Below, piece by piece: positions 1 through 5,280 of a stretch of DNA of 5,341 bases; position 1 is the first letter of the stretch, and each line of letters begins with the position of its first letter. A program made the translations under genes and the position numbers. Under the pieces are notes generated by a model. The model worked only from the letters and a program-made list of their open reading frames with translations. It searched no databases and had not been told where the DNA came from. The DNA comes from Actinomycetota bacterium (GTDB lineage: Bacteria; Actinomycetota; Coriobacteriia; Anaerosomatales; D1FN1-002), in the NCBI GenBank assembly GCA_005774595.1, contig VAUM01000118.1:1-5341 (forward strand), given 5' to 3'.

Positions 1-12
1 GGGCATGGCCGC

Positions 13-327
13 CTAGCGTCCGGCCCTCACCGCGTTCGCACGGATGGCGTCGCGCACGTAGGCGGCCATGCCCGGGCGGATCCTCTCGTACGTCGCGGTG
101 AACCGCGGGTCGGCCACGTACATCTCTCCGAGCATCGCGTGCATCTCGTGGGAGCACCGGTAGAACCACCGATCGATCTGCAGGCGCGCCAGCTCCGCCC
201 TCTCGTAGAGACGGTAGCCCGCCGCGCTGCGCCCCGAGGGGGAGAGCAGGCCGATCTCGTCGTAGTGGTGCAGCGCCCGGACGCTGACGTCAGCCAGCGC
301 CGCCACCGCTCCGATCGTCCGGGCCAT
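13..327 (-). CDS. MerR-family regulator of TipA type, internally shortened (HTH fused to TipAS C-terminus)
   Basis: The 104-residue product has a MerR winged-helix head at residues 3-49: GAVAALADVSVRALHHYDEI, then the GLLSPSGRSAAGYRLY wing typical of the family. From residue 51 (IDRWFY) to 95 it matches the C-terminal part of a TipAS drug-binding domain, with the hallmarks EMH, GEMYVADPRFT and Y...PG.A.Y.RDAI. Full MerR-TipAS proteins are about 250 residues. Here the dimerisation helix and the first two thirds of TipAS, roughly 140 residues, are missing, with the join at residues 50/51 (about base 177/178) and the frame kept. I chose ATG 327 because AAGGAGG (336-342) lies 8 nt upstream; the in-frame GTG at 336 overlaps that site. 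Full-length relatives activate multidrug or stress genes and their own promoter on binding thiopeptides or other ligands. Whether this short form can dimerise or activate is doubtful. It is either a decaying gene or a mini-regulator. Confidence 0.85.
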   Translation of the reverse strand: MARTIGAVAALADVSVRALHHYDEIGLLSPSGRSAAGYRLYERAELARLQIDRWFYRCSHEMHAMLGEMYVADPRFTATYERIRPGMAAYVRDAIRANAVRAGR

Positions 328-335
328 CGCGCACA

Positions 336-342
336 CCTCCTT
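336..342 (-). promoter_or_regulatory. Ribosome binding site of the MerR/TipAS gene
   Basis: The minus strand reads AAGGAGG, a near-perfect anti-16S match, 8 nt before ATG 327. It decides the start against the GTG at 336, which would lie inside it. Confidence 0.8.
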
Positions 343-350
343 GCGCCGTC

Positions 351-381
351 AGGGTAGACCCTCACGCGGCGTGAGGGTCGA
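351..381 (-). promoter_or_regulatory. MerR-type promoter with operator dyad in a 19-bp spacer
   Basis: Read on the minus strand, a -35-like TCGACC (376-381) and a -10-like TACCCT (351-356) are separated by exactly 19 bp. Most sigma-70-type promoters have about 17 bp; 19-20 bp is the signature of promoters that MerR-family activators untwist. A perfect 11-bp inverted repeat, GACCCTCACGC / GCGTGAGGGTC with a 1-bp centre (357-379), fills the spacer and reaches into the -35. This fits autoregulation of the gene starting at 327, with a predicted transcript start near 344 and a very short leader. Binding by the adjacent regulator is inferred. Confidence 0.75.
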
Positions 382-410
382 TAGGTGGCTCACGACGACG
401 GACCGCGCGC

Positions 411-1154
411 CTACTTCGGGACGCGCTGCGCCTCGGCGGGGACGGTGCCCGTGAGATGCAGCTGCCCGTCGGTGACGTCCATCGAGGTGATGTCGAGGCC
501 CTCCATGCGCGCGAGGCGGTCGTTGACGAGGCCGAGGCCGTATTCCGTCGCCTGCGGGAGGTACTCCGCGGGGACCGCTACGCCGAACGCCTGCGCAGAG
601 TCGATGGAGCCCGAGACCGTGCGGCCCTCGATCGAGGCGCTGCCGTCGACGTAGACCGGCACCTGATTGCCCTCGTACTCGACGAGGCCGGACAGCTCGA
701 CGCCGCCGCCGTCGCTCACTCGGATCTGCATGTCATGTATCGGCCAGCCCGGCGTATGGCTGTTGGACAGCAGCGCGGAGATCTCCGAGTTCGAGAAGGT
801 GGCGTCGAGCGGCTTGCTGCCCGAGTAGACCACGTCCGTGTTCGCGAAGTCCTCGCCGCCGTCGGGCGCCGGTGGCCACACCGTGCCCGCCTTCTCGACG
901 GCGCTCCAGTAGTCGTCCTCGGTGTAGGTGACGCCTAGGTCCTTCGGCTTGCCCATCGAGAGCAGGCCGAAGTACGCGCCGGCCGCGAGCGCGCAGGTCA
1001 GCAGTGCGAGAATGAGGCAGCCGACGCCGCATCCGATCCAGCAGCCGCTCTTCTTCTTCGGCGCGGGCGCCGGTGCGACGGGCGCGTAGCCGGCGGGCGC
1101 GGGCTGCTGCGGGTAGGCCGGCTGGCCCGGCGTGGGAGGCGCGTACTGGGCCAT
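411..1154 (-). CDS. Single-pass membrane protein with Pro-rich N-terminus and unknown extracytoplasmic domain
   Basis: I do not recognise a named family. The 247-residue product starts with a Pro/Ala/Tyr-rich cytoplasmic tail (residues 5-32), then Lys33-35, then one hydrophobic segment (about 38-65) rich in Cys and Gly. By the positive-inside rule the remaining ~180 residues lie outside the membrane. That outer part carries FSNSEISALLS (120-130) followed by alternating beta-like stretches (MQIRVSDGGGVELSGLVEY, VYVDGSASIEGRTVSGSI) and ends LHLTGTVPAEAQRVP. This pattern faintly recalls anchored lipid-binding-fold proteins such as YpmS/DUF2140 or DUF2993, but only as a weak inference. Start ATG 1154 is supported by AGGAGGGAG at 1163-1171. 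It is divergent from ppk1 and followed by the MerR/TipAS gene, which has its own promoter. No signal peptidase site is evident, so it probably stays anchored. Confidence 0.85.
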   Translation of the reverse strand: MAQYAPPTPGQPAYPQQPAPAGYAPVAPAPAPKKKSGCWIGCGVGCLILALLTCALAAGAYFGLLSMGKPKDLGVTYTEDDYWSAVEKAGTVWPPAPDGGEDFANTDVVYSGSKPLDATFSNSEISALLSNSHTPGWPIHDMQIRVSDGGGVELSGLVEYEGNQVPVYVDGSASIEGRTVSGSIDSAQAFGVAVPAEYLPQATEYGLGLVNDRLARMEGLDITSMDVTDGQLHLTGTVPAEAQRVPK

Positions 1155-1162
1155 CGTTGCGA

Positions 1163-1171
1163 CTCCCTCCT
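1163..1171 (-). promoter_or_regulatory. Ribosome binding site of the membrane protein gene
   Basis: The minus strand reads AGGAGGGAG, ending 8 nt before ATG 1154. It is a strong purine-rich site and fixes the start of the 411-1154 gene. Confidence 0.7.
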
Positions 1172-1195
1172 GCCGCGGGCCGCGACGGGGCCGCC

Positions 1196-1213
1196 CGCGC
1201 TCTCTTGAGCGCG
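1196..1213. repeat. 7-bp inverted repeat with 4-nt loop in the divergent intergenic region
   Basis: CGCGCTC (1196-1202) and GAGCGCG (1207-1213) are perfect inverted copies around TCTT. The repeat lies between the divergent membrane-protein gene and ppk1. A possible minus-strand -10 element, TATGCT (1214-1219), abuts it, so it would cover the transcript start of the membrane protein gene. It could be an operator or a 5'-leader hairpin. No T-run follows on either strand, so it does not look like a rho-independent terminator. Confidence 0.4.
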
Positions 1214-1249
1214 AGCATACCGCAGCGGGGCTCCGGCCGCCTCGTGTGG

Positions 1250-1255
1250 GATACT
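1250..1255 (+). promoter_or_regulatory. Possible -10 element of the ppk1 promoter
   Basis: GATACT is the best -10-like hexamer upstream of ppk1, in an otherwise very GC-rich stretch, and would give a leader of about 35 nt. No convincing -35 is present 16-18 bp upstream (that region is GGGGCT), so the call is weak. An activator or alternative sigma factor could be needed. Confidence 0.35.
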
Positions 1256-1280
1256 CACAGGTGAAGGCGAGAACCGGTCC

Positions 1281-1285
1281 GGAGG
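1281..1285 (+). promoter_or_regulatory. Ribosome binding site of ppk1
   Basis: GGAGG ends 12 nt before ATG 1298, a slightly long spacing. It supports ATG 1298 over the in-frame GTG near 1352, which has no comparable site. Confidence 0.6.
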
Positions 1286-1297
1286 CGACGCAACGGC

Positions 1298-3445
1298 ATG
1301 CCAGCGAGGAACGACAGGCGCCCCACCTGCGACGACGCGCGGCGCGGCGCGGTGTGCCTCGACGACCCGTCGCTCTACCTGAACCGCGAGCTGTCGCTCC
1401 TGCGGTTCCAGGAGCGCGTCCTCGAGGAGGTCGTCGACGCGCGCAATCCGTTGCTCGAGCGCGTGAAGTATCTCGCGATCCTCTCGTCGAACCTCTCCGA
1501 GTTCTACATGGTGCGCATCGCGGCCCTGAAACAGCAGGTCCGCGCCGCGGTCGCGGAGCTGTCGGCGGACGGCCAGACGCCCTCCGAGCAGCTCGCCGGC
1601 GCGCGGGAGGCCGCGCGCGACCTGCTGGCCCGCGGGCGCGTGGCGTACCGCGGCATCCGGCGCGATCTCGCCGCCGAGGGCATCCACCTGCACGACTACG
1701 GCGACCTCGACGAAGGGCAGCTCGCCGCCGCGGACCGCTACTTCGACAAGACGGTCTTCCCCGTGCTTACTCCGCTGGCATTCGATCCCGGCCGCCCGTT
1801 CCCGCACATCTCCACCGGGTCGCTGAACCTCGCGGTGCTCGTGAAGACCAAGGCGGGCGAGGACCGCTTCGCGCGCGTGAAGGTGCCGAAGTCGATCCCG
1901 CGGCTCGTCGAGGTCTGCGCGCCCGCCACCAACGGCTCCGAGAGCGACGCGTCCGCGCGCGAGCATCACTTCGTGTGGCTGGAGCAGCTGATCGCCGCGC
2001 ATCTCGCCGCCCTGTTCCCGGGACTCGAGGTCGTCGAGGCGCATCCGTTCGCCATCACGCGCGATGCCGAGTTCACCATCCAGGAGATGGAGGCCGACGA
2101 CCTCCTCGAGACGATCGAGGAGGGCGTGCGCCGCCGCCGGTTCGGCTCTGTCGTGCGCGTGACGATGACCGAGTCCATGCCGAAGTACCTGCGGCGCATC
2201 CTGATCGAGAACCTGCAGGTGGCGCCGGAGGACGTGGTCATCATGGCGCCGCCGCTGCGGGCGAGCGACCTGTTCGAGCTGATGAAGCTCGACCGCCCGG
2301 ACCTGATGTACCCGGCGTTCGTGCCGGCGCTGCCCGCCGAGATCGACGAGCTGCGGACGACTGACATGTTCGCGGTGGTGCGCGACCACGACTTGCTGCT
2401 CCACCGGCCATACGAGTCGTTCGGGCCGGTGGTCCGCATGGTGTGGCAGGCGGCTCGCGACCCCGACGTCCTCGCGATCAAGGCGACGCTGTACCGGGTC
2501 GGGCGCGATGCGCCGATCGTGGACGCCATGAGGCATGCCGCGGCGGCCGGCAAGGAGGTCACCGCGCTCGTCGAACTCAAGGCCAGGTTCGACGAGGAGT
2601 CCAACATCGAGTGGGCCCGCGCGCTCGAGGCGGAGGGCGTGCACGTGGTCTACGGCCTGCTGGGGCTGAAGACCCACAGCAAGCTGCTGCTGATCGTGCG
2701 CAAGGAGGGCAAGCGCATCCGCCGCTACCTGCACATCGGCACGGGCAACTACAACGTGGTCACCGCGACCCAGTACACCGACCTCGACCTGCTGACCTGC
2801 GACGACGAGATGGCCGCGGACGCCTCGCGCGTGTTCAACTACCTGACCGGCTATGCCGAGGACAGCCGCTACAAGCGCTTTCTCGTGGCGCCGTTCGGGC
2901 TGCGCGCGGGCATCGAGGCGCTCGTGCGCCGCGAGATCGAGCACGCCAAGGCCGGGCGGGGCGGGCGGATGGTGCTGAAGTTCAACTCGCTCGTCGACCG
3001 GGGGATGGTGCGGCTGCTGTACGAGGCGTCCCAGGCCGGCGTCGAGATCGACCTGCTCGTGCGCGGGATGTGCGTCCTGCGCCCGGGTGTTCCCGGCGTG
3101 AGCGAGAACATCCGCGTGACCAGCGTCGTCGGCCGGTTCCTCGAGCACACGCGCATCTTCCACTTCGAGAACGCGGGCGAGCCGGTCTGCCTCATCGGGT
3201 CCGCCGACCTGATGGGCCGCAACCTCGACCGGCGTGTCGAGATCCTCGCCCCGGTGCTCGACCCGGTCCTCGTGGCGCGTCTGCGTGACGAGGTCCTCTC
3301 GACCTACCTGGCGGACACGGAGAAGTGCCGCGTGATGCACGCGGACGGCACCTACGCGCGCCGCCACGTCCACGGCGCGCGCGCCGTGGACGCCCAGGAG
3401 CGGCTGCTCGAGGGCCGCCCGGTGCGCCGGCGCAGCAGGCGGTAG
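1298..3445 (+). CDS. ppk1: Polyphosphate kinase 1 (PPK1)
   Basis: PPK1 reversibly transfers the terminal phosphate of ATP to inorganic polyphosphate and is usually membrane-associated in the cytoplasm. The 715-residue product has the normal family length and all four regions in order. The N-domain begins LYLNRELSLLRFQERVLEE and contains SSNLSEFYMVRI (63-74, Asn65 at the nucleotide site). The head domain spans roughly 130-340. The first phospholipase-D-like catalytic domain has IKATLYR (394-400), ELKARFDEESNIEW (426-439), the HxK motif GLKTHSK with His460 as the expected autophosphorylated histidine, and YLHIGTGNYN (477-486). The second has FLEHTRIFHF (614-623, His617) and GSADLMGRNLDRRVE (634-648). 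The metal/phosphate arginines expected in the family correspond to Arg400 and Arg430. It runs alone on the plus strand, divergent from the membrane protein and convergent with the SixA/zinc-ribbon series. The basic tail RRRSRR is not part of the conserved core. No exopolyphosphatase gene is in view. Confidence 0.98.
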   Translation: MPARNDRRPTCDDARRGAVCLDDPSLYLNRELSLLRFQERVLEEVVDARNPLLERVKYLAILSSNLSEFYMVRIAALKQQVRAAVAELSADGQTPSEQLAGAREAARDLLARGRVAYRGIRRDLAAEGIHLHDYGDLDEGQLAAADRYFDKTVFPVLTPLAFDPGRPFPHISTGSLNLAVLVKTKAGEDRFARVKVPKSIPRLVEVCAPATNGSESDASAREHHFVWLEQLIAAHLAALFPGLEVVEAHPFAITRDAEFTIQEMEADDLLETIEEGVRRRRFGSVVRVTMTESMPKYLRRILIENLQVAPEDVVIMAPPLRASDLFELMKLDRPDLMYPAFVPALPAEIDELRTTDMFAVVRDHDLLLHRPYESFGPVVRMVWQAARDPDVLAIKATLYRVGRDAPIVDAMRHAAAAGKEVTALVELKARFDEESNIEWARALEAEGVHVVYGLLGLKTHSKLLLIVRKEGKRIRRYLHIGTGNYNVVTATQYTDLDLLTCDDEMAADASRVFNYLTGYAEDSRYKRFLVAPFGLRAGIEALVRREIEHAKAGRGGRMVLKFNSLVDRGMVRLLYEASQAGVEIDLLVRGMCVLRPGVPGVSENIRVTSVVGRFLEHTRIFHFENAGEPVCLIGSADLMGRNLDRRVEILAPVLDPVLVARLRDEVLSTYLADTEKCRVMHADGTYARRHVHGARAVDAQERLLEGRPVRRRSRR

Positions 3446-3469
3446 GGGCCCGTCGCTCCGATCCGTGGG

Positions 3470-3739
3470 TCAGCGCGGGCGCAGGCGCCTCGCGCACACC
3501 TGCGCGCCGCACGACGCGCACGAGCCCGAGCACTCGTCGACGGGCGTGCCGCACGCTTCGCAGACGACCGCATCCTCCGGCAGGCGCATCCCGCACGCAT
3601 TGCAGGCGGGCGGGCGGGAGCCTCCGGGAGTGTCGTCGTCGGCCCAGGTGTCCGCGAACAGGATGTCCGCACCGTCAACCTGGTAGCGCTCGTGTCGGGC
3701 CGCGGGCGTCACGGCCGAGTCACTCGGCTGCCGTGGCAT
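3470..3739 (-). CDS. Small double zinc-ribbon protein
   Basis: The 89-residue product (from ATG 3739) has a polar, Asp-rich N-terminal half without a known domain. Its C-terminal half is Cys-rich. C46-x2-C49-x10-C60-x2-C63 is a classic rubredoxin-like zinc ribbon of the CxxCG..L...A..C..CG.P type. C70-x3-C74-x2-C77-x4-C82 looks like a second, less regular metal site. The protein ends with basic residues RRLRPR. Such ribbons usually mediate protein or nucleic-acid contacts; no specific role can be assigned. The ATG overlaps the 3' end of the upstream phosphatase gene by 20 nt, suggesting translational coupling, but no good Shine-Dalgarno precedes it. An in-frame GTG at 3712, just after the phosphatase stop, is the alternative start and would give 80 residues. 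It converges on ppk1 with only 24 nt between their stop codons, and no obvious hairpin terminator lies between them. Confidence 0.75.
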   Translation of the reverse strand: MPRQPSDSAVTPAARHERYQVDGADILFADTWADDDTPGGSRPPACNACGMRLPEDAVVCEACGTPVDECSGSCASCGAQVCARRLRPR

Positions 3740-4196
3740 GCGTGACGAACCACGCCATCGTGCCGCTCGCGGGGTCGATCGTCGTGAGGTCGACCGCCGC
3801 GCACGCACCCTTCTTGTAGTGCACCCGCTGGCCGGTCACCTCCTCGAGGACGTCGCCCACCGTCGGCTGGTGACCGACGATGAGGACCTCGGAGGCGCCG
3901 GCTGCGTCGGCCTCGTCGAGCACCGACGGCAGCGTGCGCGCGCTGAAGCCGTACGCCACCCGGTCGACGAGGACCACGGGAAGGTCGAACGCCTCGGCGG
4001 CGATGCGGGCCGTCTGCTCGGTGCGAGCCGCCGGGCTGGCGATGATGACGTCGGGCGCTGCGCCGCGGCGCTGCATCTCGGCGATCACGCGTGCCGCTCC
4101 CGCGACGCCTCGGGGGGTCAGCGGGCGCGTGGAGTCGTCGCCCGTCCACTCGAAGTGGTCGACCGCGGTCCCGTGGCGCATCAGGTAGACGCGCAC
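3720..4196 (-). CDS. sixA: SixA-type phosphohistidine phosphatase (histidine phosphatase superfamily)
   Basis: The 158-residue product has the length and motif order of SixA, a small single-domain histidine phosphatase that dephosphorylates phosphohistidine, in E. coli on phosphotransferase or phosphorelay proteins. Visible catalytic residues are the RHG motif at 7-9 (His8 is the phosphate acceptor), Arg58 in ASPAARTEQTA, and His109 in IVGHQPT. The region between, with LTPRGVAGA (26-34) and the short helical cap, is typical of SixA rather than of phosphoglycerate mutases. The start is GTG 4196, one nucleotide after the stop of the cNMP-binding gene (TGA-C-GTG). The preceding GGGGG is only a weak ribosome site, so translation is probably coupled. 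The true substrate here is unknown; the neighbourhood of PPK1, which uses a phosphohistidine intermediate, is suggestive only. Confidence 0.92.
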   Translation of the reverse strand: MRVYLMRHGTAVDHFEWTGDDSTRPLTPRGVAGAARVIAEMQRRGAAPDVIIASPAARTEQTARIAAEAFDLPVVLVDRVAYGFSARTLPSVLDEADAAGASEVLIVGHQPTVGDVLEEVTGQRVHYKKGACAAVDLTTIDPASGTMAWFVTHATAAE

Positions 4197-4197
4197 G

Positions 4198-4569
4198 TCA
4201 CGCGCCCCCGCACTCGGCGGCCGCGTCCTCGAGCGCCTCGTCTGCGGCGCGGATGCGGTCGCTCATCTTCATGAGGATGCGCCAGACGACGGGGTCCTTG
4301 ATCAGTGACATGAAGGTGGGACGGTCGAGCACCTCGACCTCGGTGTCGCCGACCGCCACGGCGGTCGCGGCGCGCGAGCCCGGCACGAACAGCGCCATCT
4401 CTCCGAAGAAGTCGTCCGGCCCCAACACGGCGAGCGCGACCTCATCGCCGTCGTGGGTGCGGAAGATGCGGACCCTTCCCGACCGGATGACGTACATGTC
4501 GGCGGCGGCGTCGCCCTGCGAGAAGACGACGTCACCGTCTCGGAAGGTCATGCAGACGCCGCTCAGCAT
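4198..4569 (-). CDS. Stand-alone cyclic nucleotide-binding domain protein
   Basis: The 123-residue product is almost entirely one CRP-like cNMP-binding domain. It shows FRDGDVVFSQGDAAADMYVIRSGRVRIF (9-36), then VLGPDDFFGEMALF (48-61) and SRAATAVAV (65-73). FGEMAL together with Arg66 forms the phosphate-binding cassette that contacts cAMP or cGMP, so ligand binding is plausible. A C-terminal helix (about 92-117) follows, but there is no HTH, kinase, channel or transporter domain. It therefore cannot act like CRP alone and may be a regulatory partner of another protein. I chose ATG 4569 because GGGGG lies 9 nt upstream; ATG 4551, six codons later, is possible and would still include the domain. 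The reading frame remains open further upstream, but that part is Arg-rich, overlaps the PEBP gene and looks like a shadow. It is followed immediately by sixA. Confidence 0.88.
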   Translation of the reverse strand: MLSGVCMTFRDGDVVFSQGDAAADMYVIRSGRVRIFRTHDGDEVALAVLGPDDFFGEMALFVPGSRAATAVAVGDTEVEVLDRPTFMSLIKDPVVWRILMKMSDRIRAADEALEDAAAECGGA

Positions 4570-4604
4570 GCGCGCTCGCCCCCGTCTCGTCCGTGAACGC
4601 CCGC

Positions 4605-4617
4605 CGCTAGTGTAGCG
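4605..4617. promoter_or_regulatory. Possible -10 element inside a short dyad upstream of the cNMP-binding gene
   Basis: Read on the minus strand, CGCTA-CAC-TAGCG is a perfect 5-bp inverted repeat that contains TACACT (4609-4614), a -10-like hexamer. It would start a transcript about 35 nt before ATG 4569, inside the 73-nt gap after the PEBP gene. No good -35 is seen 16-18 bp upstream. This may give the cNMP-sixA-zinc ribbon group its own promoter, with the dyad as operator, but the repeat is short. Confidence 0.35.
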
Positions 4618-4642
4618 CGCCCGTCCGACAGCGCGGCCGCCG

Positions 4643-5215
4643 TCAGCGTCCGTACGTGCCCTCCAGGACGCAGGTGGCCAGCGCGTGGCCTTCGATGGCG
4701 GCGAGCACGTCGTCGAGGACCGCCTCGTCGTCCACGTCGAGCTTCGCGACGTCGAGTGCGTACACGGTGAAGCGGTATGTGTGCGTCCCGCTGCCGGGGG
4801 GTGGCTGTGGGCCGCCCCAGCCGCGCTCTCCGAAGCCGTTGAGCAGTTCACGGGCGGCGTCGGGCATCGCGCCGCCGGATGCGCCGGCGGGAAGCTGGGT
4901 CATGCCCGGCGGTATGTCCACGACCATCCAGTGCACCCACTCGTGCGCGATCGGCGCGAGGTCCACGCACACGAGCACGTACGACATGGTCTCTCGGGGC
5001 CGCCCCTCCCATGACAGCGCGGGCGACCGGTTGCCCTGCGTCTTCGCGCTGGCGGCCGGCAGAGTGGCGCCATCGGCGAACTGGGTCGATGTCAGTCGCA
5101 TGTCCCCCGGTCCCTTCGCGTCATCCGTCGGCCCGGTCGCACAGGCGCATCCCGCGAGCAGCGCCGCGGTCAGGGCGCACGCTGTCGCCGGTACGATCAT
5201 GTCCGTGCAGCGCAT
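4643..5215 (-). CDS. YbhB/YbcL (PEBP) family lipoprotein
   Basis: The 190-residue precursor begins with a lipoprotein signal: a hydrophobic stretch (6-22) and lipobox LLAG-C with Cys23 as the lipidation site. The mature part should therefore be anchored outside the cytoplasmic membrane. Residues 38-190 form a phosphatidylethanolamine-binding/Raf-kinase-inhibitor-like domain of the bacterial YbhB type. Family signatures are SPALSWEG (64-71), VDLAPIAHEWVHWMVVDIPP (84-103, with the D-x-AP and WVHW anion-pocket motifs), GWGGPQPPPGSGTHTYRFTVYALD (132-155) and a C-terminal GHALA....GTYGR. The biochemical role of bacterial members is unsettled; binding of a small anionic ligand is expected from the pocket. 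ATG 5215 is chosen because GGAAGGA lies 7 nt upstream and the signal peptide then has a normal short n-region. A TTG at 5251 would add 12 residues without a ribosome site. It is divergent from ffs. Confidence 0.93.
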   Translation of the reverse strand: MRCTDMIVPATACALTAALLAGCACATGPTDDAKGPGDMRLTSTQFADGATLPAASAKTQGNRSPALSWEGRPRETMSYVLVCVDLAPIAHEWVHWMVVDIPPGMTQLPAGASGGAMPDAARELLNGFGERGWGGPQPPPGSGTHTYRFTVYALDVAKLDVDDEAVLDDVLAAIEGHALATCVLEGTYGR

Positions 5216-5222
5216 GGTGACA

Positions 5223-5229
5223 TCCTTCC
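5223..5229 (-). promoter_or_regulatory. Ribosome binding site of the PEBP lipoprotein gene
   Basis: The minus strand reads GGAAGGA, 7 nt before ATG 5215. It decides the start against the upstream TTG/ATG at 5248-5251. Confidence 0.6.
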
Positions 5230-5264
5230 CCGTGGGCGGCGCGGGCATCAACAGTCTGCCACGC

Positions 5265-5270
5265 TATACT
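5265..5270 (+). promoter_or_regulatory. -10 element, probable ffs promoter
   Basis: TATACT is a near-consensus -10 hexamer and stands out in this GC-rich region. It lies 10-15 nt before the expected 5' end of the SRP RNA. A matching -35 is not clear at the usual distance. Initiation around 5277-5281 would fit. Confidence 0.55.
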
Positions 5271-5280
5271 CGCATCTCAC

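Noticed and set aside
1..12. A possible start (CAT at 4-6, minus strand) of another gene downstream of the MerR/TipAS gene
   Set aside because: Only two codons are in the window and no convincing ribosome site precedes it.
357..379. The 11-bp dyad as a rho-independent terminator of the membrane protein gene
   Set aside because: No T-run follows on the minus strand, and its exact fit in a 19-bp promoter spacer explains it better as an operator.
1255..1280. A Pho-box-like repeat (GTTCTCGCC / TTCACCTG on the minus strand) before ppk1
   Set aside because: The two units match each other and the known actinobacterial Pho box too poorly to claim PhoP control.
1132..3288. Further long plus-strand frames overlapping ppk1 in another phase (1132-2364, 2443-3288)
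   Set aside because: Arg/Ala/Gly/Pro-rich low-complexity translations in the wrong codon phase; shadows of ppk1.
998..3373. A 791-codon open frame on the minus strand opposite ppk1
   Set aside because: Long antisense frames are expected in GC-rich genes. The translation is rich in Arg, His, Gln, Val and Leu without any domain, whereas the plus strand encodes a full, motif-perfect PPK1.
3446..3469. A shared terminator between the convergent ppk1 and zinc-ribbon genes
   Set aside because: Only a short GGGGCCC palindrome is present; no stable hairpin with a T-run on either strand.
3740..3808. An N-terminal extension of the zinc-ribbon protein to base 3808
   Set aside because: It runs inside the SixA gene and is Arg/Ser-rich as expected for a shadow; ATG 3739 or GTG 3712 is enough.
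4570..4851. An N-terminal extension of the cNMP-binding protein up to base 4851
   Set aside because: It overlaps the PEBP gene, is Ser/Thr/Arg-rich without similarity to a domain, and the cNMP domain already begins at ATG 4569 with a purine-rich site upstream.
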